A stretch of 64,000 bases of DNA from Pedobacter sp014947265 (lineage in GTDB: Bacteria > Bacteroidota > Bacteroidia > Sphingobacteriales > Sphingobacteriaceae): contig NZ_JADCNK010000013.1 in assembly GCF_014947265.1 (NCBI RefSeq), positions 62,001 through 126,000 of the forward strand. The letters run 5' to 3'. The notes under the pieces are model-generated. The model did not search any database and had not been told where the DNA came from. It saw nothing but the letters and a program-made list of their open reading frames with translations. A program made the translations under genes and the position numbers. Positions 55,617-64,000 of the stretch are shown piece by piece; position 1 is the stretch's first letter; each line of letters begins with the position of its first letter.

Positions 55617-56419
55617 AAACAATGGGCTTCTCTGGAAAAACCAATTATTTTGCCCCTTTGCACCAATTTTTAATAATTTATATGCCCTTAAAATAAAAGG
55701 GGGTTATGAGTAAAATATTTTTGGTAAGATGAGGTCAATTAATCGCGGTTTATCCAACTGGTTACGGTTTCTAAGAAAGGCCCGGGCATAAATACAACCG
55801 CATAAAAAAATAAGTAAAACTATATTTTGGCTTGCATTAGAGATTTCCGCACTTAACGCAAAGTGTTTTGCGAAGCAAAAAATAACGTCATACCATTATA
55901 AAAACTCCAATTGCTGGTAGAAAGCAGCATAAAAAAATGCTTTCCGGGATGAATTTGAAGAAGCCTTAATTCCGCGTTTGTAAAAAACAAGATCCTGTTT
56001 GCCATTTGATTTTGATCTTTATAACCCTGAAAAACCATAATTTTAGTATCTTAGGACAATCAAAAAGAGATGATCACCCAAATCAATCCATCTGATTAAA
56101 AAACTCCAAAAAGAATATTCCAAATTCCACCTTCACGCCACATTTACCCCACGTTTTAGCCACCTTCCGGCCGGGTCAGCTTCGTACCTGCTTGCACTCA
56201 ACTTCACACCTACTTCGGTTGGGTTGTAGTTCTGGTGTAGATTCGGTAGGTCAAAGATTTGCATTGCTTTAGATCTGCAGGTTAACAACAAGTAAATAAA
56301 AGGTGAGGAGCGGGTTATCTTAGGGTATTGTTGGTGTATTGCTGTGTCGGAGCGGCCGGGTAAAAAGGGCAATAAACGGCTGTTTGGGATTTTAGCACAG
56401 TGAAATCCTTTTTAAACAA

Positions 56420-56447
56420 AAATCCTCCAATAAGCGTTGGAGGATTT
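56420..56447 (-). terminator. Terminator hairpin of a former tRNA gene
   Basis: Perfect 11-bp stem AAATCCTCCAA / TTGGAGGATTT with a TAAGCG loop. On the minus strand it follows, 4 bases later, sequence resembling a tRNA 3' end, the usual order for tRNA gene then terminator. Confidence 0.6.
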
Positions 56448-56451
56448 CTGT

Positions 56452-56466
56452 GATCCCGCTGGGATT
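56452..56466 (-). other. Severed tRNA 3' end, candidate att scar
   Basis: GATCCCGCTGGGATT reads on the minus strand as AATCCCAGCGGGATC, the end of the T-arm plus acceptor stem of a tRNA. The expected T-loop (TTCGA) and the rest of the tRNA are absent. Integrases that target tRNA genes leave exactly such 3'-end duplicates at the far end of an integrated element. A chance match is possible because the 13-base core also occurs near 10.14 kb. Confidence 0.45.
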
Positions 56467-57090
56467 TACACCTAGTGCTAAAATCAGCGTTTGAATAGTA
56501 TTAATGGGGTTTTCAATTTTTACTCACCTAATCGCTCACCATCATTCTCAATACGTTTTAGCTGCAATTGCTATAGTGTAAATATAATCATTCTCTTTTA
56601 AAATTGGAAGGAATTTAAGCTACTAATCACTGGCGGTTCGACTCCGGCACTGAGTACTAACCAGGCTCAAGCCCAAAACCTTAAAGGGTTGCTCATTAAA
56701 AACCAGCCATTTTTACTTGACTTTCAATATGTTATCATTAAACGTTGGGTCAATAAAAGCGGTTCTAAACATGCCATCACCCTATATCAGATTATCTTTG
56801 CCCCCTTATCAGGGTATGCTTTTGTGTAATGTTGGCTTTTTGATTAATCTTATAGAGTTTGCCCCAAAACAGATAGTCACTTTAATGTGAAATGGGGTTA
56901 CAGTACTATTTTTTTCATTGATCTGTTATTCTTGCCAGATTTTTTACACTTAATTACAAGAATATCCCTAAGAAAGAATCTGTTTTAACGTAAAAAACTA
57001 CATAAAGTGTCAGAAGAAAAATATTAACGAATATAAGGTTCGATAAGAAAACTACTTAATTTTTCCGTGTGCAGATGGTAGTGGGGATTC

Positions 57091-57148
57091 GCTAAAAGTG
57101 TGCAGTGATTCTCATTCCAAACTATACACCCCGTTTTTTACCATCTGG
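57091..57148. repeat. Dispersed repeat, copy B (IS-end-like)
   Basis: Matches 27467-27522 in three ordered blocks (TAAAAGTGTGC, CATTCCAAACTAT, TTTTTACCA). Here it is also framed by an inverted repeat, CAGATGGTA at 57072-57080 and TACCATCTG at 57139-57147. No transposase frame adjoins it. Confidence 0.55.
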
Positions 57149-57499
57149 TCTTGATGGTATCCTTAAGACTGACCCAAATATATCCAATCCGGCCCAATCT
57201 GACCTGGTCATTTTTCAAACAGTATTCGTAATTGCTGGTCCACTGACCCTCCGTGTGATTCCTTAGAAGGCAATATTCAGCGTCTAAAAGGACATTTAAG
57301 CCTTGGGCTAACAGAAAATTACCTTCGATAAAAAATACTCCAACAAATGATTTATAAGTTTCGATTTTAAGGCCTTTAGTGCATCGACAATTTAATTTCT
57401 CTATGCAAAACAATCAATGAGTCCGGTCAGGCTTCCGGAAAGCTTAAAGCCGCTTAAAATGAGCCGAGTGCCCATTTTGGAGCGAAATAGAGTGAACAA

Positions 57500-58325
57500 T
57501 ATAGACCGAAAAAGCTGGCCACTATGCGCGAAAACAGGTGGATACTATTGCCGAAATCCCCAACCTGGTGGCCTACTACGGGCGGAAGGTGGAACAAAGA
57601 AGGAAGATTACCGGGGCGCTGAGTTACCCCCTTATTGTCCTCTGTACTTCTGCCTGTGCTGTTTTTTTTTATGTTGCATTTTGTGGTGCCCATGTTCACC
57701 GATGTGTTCAGGCGGTTTGGGGGGGGAACTCCCCTGGATGACTGCACTGGTGATCAAAGCTTCTGGCATTTTGGGAAGCTTGTTTCTGCCCGTCGTGGTG
57801 GTTATGGCTGCAATAGGCTATTGGGTATACAGGAAGAGAAAAAAGGAATCCTTCCGAAAGATCAGTAGTGCACTGTTATTAAAAATTCCGCTTGTTGGGG
57901 ATCTGGTTTCCAAGGTATACCTGGCTAGGTTCTGCAATACGATGCGCCTGCTCATTGCGACCAGGATTCCCTTGCTCAGGGCGATTGAAATGTCAGCCCA
58001 GACCATTGGATTTTATCCGGTGGAGGTTTCCTTAAAGCGCGTTGAGCAGGATATCATGCAATGGAAAGCTTTGCACAGGAGTTTGCAGGAATTTGTAATA
58101 TATCCTGCAAAAATGATCCAACTGGTTAAAGTGGGGGAAGAGATCAATAAACTCGATGATTTTTTTGGGAATATTGCCGAACGGTATATTCAGGAAGTTG
58201 AACACCGGTCAGGGACTTTGAGCAAAATGATCGAACCCTTTATTATTGTGTTTTTAGGCCTGGTGGTCGGTTTTATCCTGATTGCGATGTATCTGCCGAT
58301 GTTTGAGATGAGTAACAGTTTTTGA
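57500..58325 (+). pseudogene. gspF: Type II secretion GspF/PilC gene, 5'-truncated and frameshifted
   Basis: The inner-membrane platform protein of type II secretion or type IV pili, now broken. Piecing frames together gives VDTIAEIPNLVAYYGRKVEQ then RRKITGALSYPLIVLC, a shift at the T9 run 57662-57670, FMLHFVVPMFTDVFRRFGG, a shift at the G8 run 57719-57726, and LPWMTALVIKASG to the end, with the second GspF domain (LLIATRIPLLRAIEM) and a final TM (IVFLGLVVGFILIAMYLP). The first half-domain is missing. Both shifts sit in homopolymers, so sequencing error remains possible for them, but the missing 5' half does not. No other secretion genes are nearby. Confidence 0.8.
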
Positions 58326-58593
58326 GGTATGACGATTTATGGAACAATAACACCGATACGTAATATACTTAAAAGTAAGTATTGTTTTTCAGGTCTGTAT
58401 TGGCTTTCTTTCACAATAAATGATTTCATAATGAAAGACAGAACCTAAAATATATGTTGATTACGGAAAACCGTAAGGCCAAAAGCAGGTAACTCGGTAT
58501 CTTGATGAAAAATATTAAAATACCAACATAATAATGCCGCTGAGGGTTAGGGGAACCCGGCAGCGGCAGGAACGGATACTTTAATTAACGCTA
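58326..58593. other. Upstream region of the defence operon
   Basis: About 270 bases between the GspF remnant and the OLD-nuclease gene, containing the hairpin at 58536-58567. The promoter is likely around 58350-58500. Confidence 0.45.
58536..58567 (+). promoter_or_regulatory. Two-part hairpin just upstream of the defence operon
   Basis: GCCGCTG (58536-58542) pairs with CAGCGGC (58561-58567); GGGTT (58544-58548) pairs with AACCC (58554-58558) inside, leaving a small loop. It ends 26 bases before the ATG at 58594 and no T run follows, so it is more likely to act in the mRNA leader (or as a binding site) than as a terminator. Confidence 0.5.
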
Positions 58594-60597
58594 ATGTATA
58601 TTCAAAAAATAAAAATTGAAAACTTTAGGCTCTTGAAACGAACCAAAGTTGAGCTCAATACTGACAACAAACAGGATCTGGCATTGCTGATCGGAAAGAA
58701 TAATTCTGGGAAAACATCCTTTATCATGCTTTTTGATAAGTTTTTTAGGCCGGAGAAACTGGGGTTTGATTTTAACGATTTCTCGATCTGCTTGCGCAAA
58801 AACATTCGCGGCGTGCTGGCGGGTGAAGATCTGAGCTGCTGTTACATTAGGATGGCCTTGGATATTGCTTACACCCAACATGATAACCTGGAACATCTTT
58901 CAGATTTTATCCTGGATCTTGACCCAGCCAATAATGTGGTCAGGTTGCTGTTTGAATGTGAGATTCAAAAAGAGGAGCTGATCTCGGAGGTGTCGATGAT
59001 CACCGAGAAGTATAGAACAGACTTCATCGAAAAAAACCTGGGAAAATTTCTGAAACCCCGCTATTATGTCTATGGTGACCCCAAGGACATTGATGCGGCC
59101 GGCAGAACCGGACTGGTGGAAAAAAGCATCGCAGACATCCGCCGGCTGATCAACTATCAGGTGATTCATGCCAAACGGAATGTCTCCAGTTCTGATCATA
59201 CCGGAGGGAAGCGGACCGCACTTTCTGAGCTCGCCACCGATTATTTTAACGGTGAAAATATTTTTTCCAGGGAGGCATTTGGAAAGATCAATGATCAGAT
59301 ATTGGAGATGGATGCCAGTCTGAGTAGCAGTTACGAGGCACACTTTAAGGATTATTTCGCTAACGTAAAGCAATTTGTGGAAGGTAAGCTGAATGTGGTA
59401 TCGAACCTTGAGTCCAAGGCGATTATGTCCAATTATTCCAAGATCATGTACGGTGAAGTTGACGGTTACCTGCCGGAAACCTTTAACGGCCTGGGCCACC
59501 TCAACATCCTTTTCCTGCTATTGCAGATTGAGGTCAAGAGGAAGTTTTTTGAACAGGAAAAAAGGAACATCAATATCCTTTTTATCGAGGAACCCGAAGC
59601 CCATACCCATCCACAGATGCAATATGTCTTTGCCCGGAAGATCAAGGAAATCCTGAAGATGATCCCAAACGCACAGACATTTATCACCTCACACTCTTCG
59701 CACATTGTCTCGCAGTGTGATTTTGAGGATATCAGGTATTTTAAGCTATCGGGGGATAATGTTGAAGTCAGGAATTTTCATGAAGAGCTCGAAGCTAAGT
59801 ACGCAGGGAAGAAAGAACATTTCAAATTCCTGAAACAGTACCTTACCCTTTACGCCTCGGAATTGTTTTTTGCGGAGAAGATTATATTTATCGAGGGTAC
59901 TTCCGAGAAAATCCTGCTGCCTTATTTCATCAAAGCATATGATGAGTTGCGTGATGCGGAAAAAGATTATATCCCCTTAACCTCACAGAACGTCTCCATC
60001 ATAGAAGCTGGTGCAAATGCGCGGGTCTTTAAACACTTTATAGAGTTTTTGGGCATACGCACGTTGATTTTGACCGACCTGGACGGAACTAAAATTGTTG
60101 AGAAGGAGAAAAAAAGAACCTGGAGTGCCTGTCCTAGCAATGAGGCGCAAAATACCAGTAATGTGACCATCAAGTATTTTTATGCTGCCCCCAATCTTCC
60201 CGAAATGGATATGCGGGAGACAGAGAAAAAGGAACTTGCGGAATTTGAAGGCTGGTTAAAACAGATCAAGGAGGGGACTGCCAAATCAATCAGTCCGGAG
60301 ATTTATGTAGCCTATCAGCGTCCGGAGAACGGGTATCAAGCCAGAAGCTTCGAAGATGCCTTTATGGCCATTAACCTTGCCGAAATGGTGACACACAAGG
60401 ACAACATCGCAGGGCTGGAAAACAGGAAAGAGCTGACCGCAGACCGCAAGGATTATTATGAACTGACGGGAAGGGTACTCAAATCTGATGGTAAATCTGA
60501 TCTGGCCGCATCCATTCTGTATCTCGCACTAACCAAGGAGATCAAGTGGAAAACACCAGCTTATATTATTGAAGGTCTAAAATGGATCGCATCATGA
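58594..60597 (+). CDS. gajA: OLD-family ATPase-nuclease, GajA-like (Gabija defence)
   Basis: A 667-residue protein combining an ABC-type ATPase with a TOPRIM nuclease. The Walker A loop is GKNNSGKTS (about residues 34-42), an ABC-type signature region follows the dimerisation insert, and Walker B is LFIEEPEAHTHP with the switch His in TSHSSHIVS. The TOPRIM domain has Glu434 (IIFIEGTSEK) and Asp495/Asp497 (LILTDLDGTKI), the metal site for DNA cleavage. GajA of Gabija is an OLD nuclease of this design that nicks phage DNA when nucleotides are depleted. The helicase-like gene overlaps its end by 4 bases (ATGA), the arrangement of gajAB. Retron- or other OLD-type nucleases are alternatives. Confidence 0.87.
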   Translation: MYIQKIKIENFRLLKRTKVELNTDNKQDLALLIGKNNSGKTSFIMLFDKFFRPEKLGFDFNDFSICLRKNIRGVLAGEDLSCCYIRMALDIAYTQHDNLEHLSDFILDLDPANNVVRLLFECEIQKEELISEVSMITEKYRTDFIEKNLGKFLKPRYYVYGDPKDIDAAGRTGLVEKSIADIRRLINYQVIHAKRNVSSSDHTGGKRTALSELATDYFNGENIFSREAFGKINDQILEMDASLSSSYEAHFKDYFANVKQFVEGKLNVVSNLESKAIMSNYSKIMYGEVDGYLPETFNGLGHLNILFLLLQIEVKRKFFEQEKRNINILFIEEPEAHTHPQMQYVFARKIKEILKMIPNAQTFITSHSSHIVSQCDFEDIRYFKLSGDNVEVRNFHEELEAKYAGKKEHFKFLKQYLTLYASELFFAEKIIFIEGTSEKILLPYFIKAYDELRDAEKDYIPLTSQNVSIIEAGANARVFKHFIEFLGIRTLILTDLDGTKIVEKEKKRTWSACPSNEAQNTSNVTIKYFYAAPNLPEMDMRETEKKELAEFEGWLKQIKEGTAKSISPEIYVAYQRPENGYQARSFEDAFMAINLAEMVTHKDNIAGLENRKELTADRKDYYELTGRVLKSDGKSDLAASILYLALTKEIKWKTPAYIIEGLKWIAS

Positions 60598-62567
60598 GCA
60601 ACGCAATAACAGAAATACAAGGCATCATTGATCGCAATCAGTTAAAGGAGGATGATTTTACACATTTTGTGCTGCAGGGTGGTGCCGGTAGTGGAAAAAC
60701 CGAATCGCTGAAAGAGATAATCGCTTATGTGGCATCGAATTATCCCGATAAGAAGATAGCCTGCATTACCCATACCAATGTAGCGGTCGATGAACTCATT
60801 GCGCGTGTTGGTAACCGGTACGAAATATCTACAATCCATTCGTTTTTAAATAAACTGATCAAAAACTATCGTAGTAATATCAAGGAGGTGATCGGAGGAA
60901 TTTTTTATATTAAACATGTCTCCTCACCGGGGCATGAGGAGTATAAAAAGGTATACACTAAATATGCTAAGAAACTTTTCGCCATTACAGGGAAAGTTCT
61001 ACCGAAAGTTACAGGGAAACGCGATTATGACCGCGAACCTGAAACATTTAACCAAAGACTCCGTAATGATGTAGACGCACTCAACGGCAAAATTGCTGAA
61101 ATCATCGCCCAAAAGGACCACCGTATTATCGCTTATAATGAATCCAGGTTTGACTCACTTGAAGAACTTGGCTTTTCACATGATTCCCTGCTCACTATAG
61201 CCTGTGCGTTGTGCGAAAGGTTTCCCTTATTACCCCAGATCATTAGTGATAAATATGATTTCATATTCATTGATGAATATCAGGATTCCTCAGCCGAGGT
61301 GGTCAGGATATTCCTGGAGCTGTTACCTGCGAACCGCCGGACTACGGTCGGACTGTTTGGTGATTCCATGCAGGGTATTTATGAAGACGGTATCGGGGAT
61401 GTCGAGCATTTTGTGGGGGCCAATGTGCTGAAAAAAGTGGAAAAGGAAGATAACTTCCGCTGTTCCTATGGGGTAGTTGATTTTATCAATGTATTAAGGA
61501 ATGACGGCATCACCCAAAAAGTAGCGCTGAAGTCAGCAGAGACGCCTACGCAGAGAGCAGGCGGGGTCAAGTTTTACTACCGTAAGTTTGGAGCTAAGCC
61601 AAATGCGTTTTCTCCTTTGGTGGACAAGAATGAATATGCCACTTCACTTAATGGCCTTATCGAAGAGGCAAAAAAACTGTTCAATAAACCTGATGCAAAA
61701 ATCCTGATGTTGACCAACAAATCAATTTCTACCGAAGTTGGATTTGAACACCTGTACAAGGTTTTTAATGACCGGTACAGCGAGGTGAAAGAGGAGATTG
61801 AAAAAGAACTTTCCAGGATCCAGGTATCCGAACTCGCCGGGCTTTGCAGGGCATTTGAGTCGAAGGAGTACAATGCTTTAATGGGGTTGCTTAAAAAAAA
61901 TGGTTTCATGATCCGATCGGTTAAAGATAAAACGTGCATAAGTGCACATTTTGAGTATCTTTTGGGAAGTGACCTGAGTATGGCCGGAGCACTTTCGTAT
62001 GCCCTGAACAATAAGCTGATCAGGAAATCGGAACGACACCGGAATTATTTACGGGAAAGGGAAGTGATGTTAATTGAGCTGGAATCAGATAAGCAATTTA
62101 AAATGCTGGAGGGATATTATCTCGCAGGGAGCAATACCCGGGTGAGACTGGAGAAAGATCGGCGGGTCGTCCTTTCGGATGAGGAGTTCGACGCTTTTGA
62201 ATCCATGTTAAAAAAGAAGAATTTTGCCGAAGCACTCTTGTCCCAGGAGATACCGTTTAAGGAGGTCTTGAACTATTACCGCTACCTGAATGAGGAGACC
62301 GGTTATATTACCATGCATAAGACAAAAGGATCTGGAATCGGTAATGTGATCGCGGTCCTGGATGAATACCTATGGAATATGTACAACTTTAAAAGTATTT
62401 ATGACAGTAGTATGGACGGACAGATCCGTATTAAAAACCAGAAGCTTTTCTATGTGGCCTGTTCCAGGGCTATTTCCAACCTAGCTGTAGTAAGGATGGT
62501 TCAGGATGATAACGAACTGGCCCTGCTTAAGGGATATTTTCAATATTGTGAATTTCTGCCCCTGTGA
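60594..62567 (+). CDS. gajB: UvrD/Rep-like helicase, GajB-like
   Basis: A 657-residue SF1 helicase from ATG 60594, which overlaps the previous stop in the ATGA form; the start at 60582 would overlap by 16 bases. Motif I is LQGGAGSGKTESL, Ia is CITHTNVAVDEL, II is FIFIDEYQDSS, III is TVGLFGDSMQGIYEDG, and V/VI read TMHKTKGSGIGNVIAV then FYVACSRAISNLAV. This is longer than the best-studied GajB (about 500 residues). In Gabija the helicase partner assembles with GajA into a large complex that senses and stops phage infection. A stand-alone DNA-repair helicase is less likely given the overlap. Confidence 0.86.
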   Translation: MSNAITEIQGIIDRNQLKEDDFTHFVLQGGAGSGKTESLKEIIAYVASNYPDKKIACITHTNVAVDELIARVGNRYEISTIHSFLNKLIKNYRSNIKEVIGGIFYIKHVSSPGHEEYKKVYTKYAKKLFAITGKVLPKVTGKRDYDREPETFNQRLRNDVDALNGKIAEIIAQKDHRIIAYNESRFDSLEELGFSHDSLLTIACALCERFPLLPQIISDKYDFIFIDEYQDSSAEVVRIFLELLPANRRTTVGLFGDSMQGIYEDGIGDVEHFVGANVLKKVEKEDNFRCSYGVVDFINVLRNDGITQKVALKSAETPTQRAGGVKFYYRKFGAKPNAFSPLVDKNEYATSLNGLIEEAKKLFNKPDAKILMLTNKSISTEVGFEHLYKVFNDRYSEVKEEIEKELSRIQVSELAGLCRAFESKEYNALMGLLKKNGFMIRSVKDKTCISAHFEYLLGSDLSMAGALSYALNNKLIRKSERHRNYLREREVMLIELESDKQFKMLEGYYLAGSNTRVRLEKDRRVVLSDEEFDAFESMLKKKNFAEALLSQEIPFKEVLNYYRYLNEETGYITMHKTKGSGIGNVIAVLDEYLWNMYNFKSIYDSSMDGQIRIKNQKLFYVACSRAISNLAVVRMVQDDNELALLKGYFQYCEFLPL

Positions 62568-62696
62568 GATGGATTTAGGACCATGCCGGTAACTGATGAT
62601 TTTAATAAGGTAAAAACGTTTGACTGCAAAACGCAGGTATCTTATTTGTAAGGAACTGCATACAACGTTTAAACAAAAGAAGTTTTTTAGTAGTAT

Positions 62697-64000
62697 ATGA
62701 ATAACATAATAAGCCCGGATACTGTTGCAGAAAAAGACCTTTTAGGTAGGGATTCATTTGCCAAACAGATCGTAAATAGTCTGCACACGTTTTTTGGGCA
62801 CCAGAAAGAGAGTTTAGTGGTTGGGGTCAGTGGAAAGTGGGGTTCGGGTAAGTCGACACTATTGGAATACGTCAAAAAACACCTCGATGTATTGCATACC
62901 GATAATAGCCGCGGCTATAAGGTATTAAGCTTCAACAGTTGGGGGCACACTGCAGGGGATGATCTGGAGCGTGGTTTTTTGGAAAAAGTGGTTGAGGCGG
63001 TTTCAGTACTGGACTGGAAAGACAAAGCTGCCAGTGCAAATGATAAATTCAAAAAGTATTTGGGGTATCTGGACTATTTGAAGTTTGCTGGACATATCCA
63101 TCCGATGATTAAAAGTGTGCTGGAGGGTGCGGAGGAATACCGCAAGAAGGTGGACGTAGTATCACTGGAAGAGGTGAGGCTGGAAGCAAACAAACTATTG
63201 GAGGATAGCGGGATCAGGTTGTACATCCTGATTGATGACCTGGACAGGCTGACCCCGGTGGAGATCACCATGCTCTTTAGGGTATTGAAGGTTAACCTGA
63301 ACCTGTCCAACACGATTTTCGTAGTGGCCTATGACAAGCAGGTAGTTGTTCAGGCATTGGAGCGTGAGTACGGCGTTGATGGGGAAAAGTACCTGGAAAA
63401 GATCATCCAGGTAGATTTTAGCATTCCGCAGGTGACCGAAGCCCAGATCGGGGAACTTTTTTTTGACAAGATATCGGTGTTTATGTCCAGAATTGGTCAA
63501 CCTTTCAATAGTACCGCTTTTAGGTCGGTATGGCTGATCCATGGGTTGAAGGAGTATTTCAGGTCGGTCAGGGACTTGAACCGTTATTTCAATAACCTGA
63601 TCTTTAGTCTGCCCAATATTATCGGTGAGGTTAACCTGTTCGATTTTTTGGTTTTGGATGCCATAAAGACTTTTGATGCCGGGGCATATAACCGCATGTA
63701 TGGCCATATTATAGAAATCTTTCGTAAGGGGATCTGGCAGGGTACCTCGCTGGATGCCACCTTTGTAAGCAGTTACGAGCAGGAGACAACCAAAGCACTG
63801 CTCGATTTCTTGTTTATCAAACAACACAGTGAGGATGGGGATGGGAATGTGAAGCGCCTGCGGGACCGGGAATATTTTGAGCGCTATTTTGCGTTGAGTT
63901 CAGCACCCAGGGAAGTTGCCAATGAACACCTGGACCATTTTTTTATGAAGGATACCGATAAAGGCGTTGTCCTGACCACTGCCATGCGTACCGGAAAAAT
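62697..64000 (+). CDS. KAP-family P-loop NTPase, runs off right edge
   Basis: An open frame from ATG 62697 (MNNIISPDTVAEKDLLGRDS) reaches the window end with at least 434 codons. Walker A is GVSGKWGSGKST (residues 43-54) and Walker B is LYILIDDLDRLTP, typical of KAP NTPases. Later landmarks fit the family (FVVAYDKQVVVQAL, KIIQVDFSIPQVTE, LKEYFRSVRDLNRYFNNLIF). KAP ATPases often carry inserted membrane helices; none is obvious in the part seen. KAP genes are common in phage-defence islands. It follows the helicase gene by 129 bases on the same strand, so it could be a third component or an adjoining system. Confidence 0.88.
   Translation, partial: MNNIISPDTVAEKDLLGRDSFAKQIVNSLHTFFGHQKESLVVGVSGKWGSGKSTLLEYVKKHLDVLHTDNSRGYKVLSFNSWGHTAGDDLERGFLEKVVEAVSVLDWKDKAASANDKFKKYLGYLDYLKFAGHIHPMIKSVLEGAEEYRKKVDVVSLEEVRLEANKLLEDSGIRLYILIDDLDRLTPVEITMLFRVLKVNLNLSNTIFVVAYDKQVVVQALEREYGVDGEKYLEKIIQVDFSIPQVTEAQIGELFFDKISVFMSRIGQPFNSTAFRSVWLIHGLKEYFRSVRDLNRYFNNLIFSLPNIIGEVNLFDFLVLDAIKTFDAGAYNRMYGHIIEIFRKGIWQGTSLDATFVSSYEQETTKALLDFLFIKQHSEDGDGNVKRLRDREYFERYFALSSAPREVANEHLDHFFMKDTDKGVVLTTAMRTGK

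Larger units (their letters stand above)
55617..57499. other. 1.9 kb gene-free region with tRNA-end scar and repeats
   Basis: No credible gene is visible in nearly 1.9 kb. It contains a hairpin terminator and tRNA-3'-end-like sequence at 56420-56466, an inverted repeat around it (56388-56398 and 56475-56485), a copy of the dispersed repeat (57091-57148) with its own inverted arms (CAGATGGTA 57072-57080, TACCATCTG 57139-57147), and a GC-richer stretch at about 56130-56260 without clear frames. This is typical of island boundaries and decayed DNA. Confidence 0.6.

Noticed and set aside
56133..56372. 79-codon minus frame in the gene-free region
   Set aside because: Its end reads rather protein-like (NYNPTEVGVKLSASRYEADP), but it has no recognisable domain and may be a repeated non-coding element; left unannotated.
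56632..56648. T-arm-like sequence (GGCGG-TTCGACT-CCGGC) that might belong to a tRNA
   Set aside because: Only four of five stem pairs form, and no anticodon or D arm is found in the 70 bases upstream.
57138..57413. 91-codon minus frame before the GspF remnant
   Set aside because: It runs through the dispersed repeat and has no motif; not supported as a gene.
58900..59499. 199-codon minus frame inside the OLD nuclease gene
   Set aside because: Antisense shadow; the sense gene has all ATPase and TOPRIM motifs.
63195..63827. 210-codon minus frame at the right end
   Set aside because: Antisense shadow of the KAP NTPase.
1..64000. CRISPR arrays and rRNA or complete tRNA genes
   Set aside because: Looked for regularly spaced direct repeats and conserved RNA signatures by eye; none was found. 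A tool search (tRNAscan-SE, CRISPRCasFinder) would be decisive.

Overview
The window looks like a chromosomal segment from a Bacteroidota bacterium, most likely of the Sphingobacteriaceae (Pedobacter or Mucilaginibacter type). This is a judgement from gene content: TonB-dependent receptors with carboxypeptidase-like plug extensions, many small secreted proteins and lipoproteins, a DUF4374 lipoprotein beside a PepSY membrane protein, AraC regulators with cupin-type N-termini, a LytTR regulator, a moderately AT-rich composition and no Shine-Dalgarno-like spacing at most starts. No rRNA, complete tRNA or CRISPR array was seen.

Layout. 1-10 kb: accessory small secreted or lipoprotein genes of unknown role, an M48 peptidase, and gene remnants (ankyrin fragment, zinc-ribbon fragment). 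10.3-17.8 kb: a minus-strand metal/ferrisiderophore block (CDF exporter, Fur-family regulator, TonB-dependent receptor, DUF4374 surface lipoprotein, PepSY reductase-like protein) resembling the XusABC xenosiderophore system. 17.8-27.1 kb: three AraC-family regulators and a complete RND efflux operon (adaptor, pump, outer-membrane factor). 27.7-29.0 kb: a secreted DUF2268-type metallopeptidase.

Two different peptide-natural-product (RiPP) loci follow. The first (29.5-35.5 kb, plus strand) is an NHLP-type leader peptide with a Cys-rich core, a class II lanthipeptide synthetase (LanM) whose zinc site reads Cys + Cys-Cys (the 'CCG' type), a JmjC/cupin hydroxylase and an unknown protein, the last three translationally coupled. 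The second (39.7-47.0 kb, minus strand) is a TonB-type outer-membrane receptor, a short double-Gly precursor, a radical SAM/SPASM enzyme, an unknown helical-repeat-like protein and a C39-peptidase ABC exporter, with a strong hairpin between precursor and maturase. A LytTR response regulator converges on it. The C39 exporter could serve both loci.

48.9-55.6 kb holds the most unusual unit: a four-gene operon of a VioB-type ferritin-like protein, a divergent LodA/GoxA-like (CTQ quinone-cofactor) oxidase, a QhpD-like radical SAM/SPASM enzyme and a LodB/QhpG/halogenase-like flavoprotein. It combines maturation enzymes known from two separate quinone-cofactor systems. It is flanked on the left by IS3-family debris and a frameshifted HTH gene, and on the right by 1.8 kb of gene-free sequence containing what looks like the severed 3' end of a tRNA plus its terminator.

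The right end (57.5-64 kb) has a decayed type II secretion GspF gene and then a defence island: an OLD-family nuclease and a UvrD-like helicase in Gabija arrangement (4-bp overlap), followed by a KAP P-loop NTPase running off the edge. Several coding sequences outside the main operons are broken by homopolymer frameshifts or truncation, consistent with an accessory, turnover-prone region.
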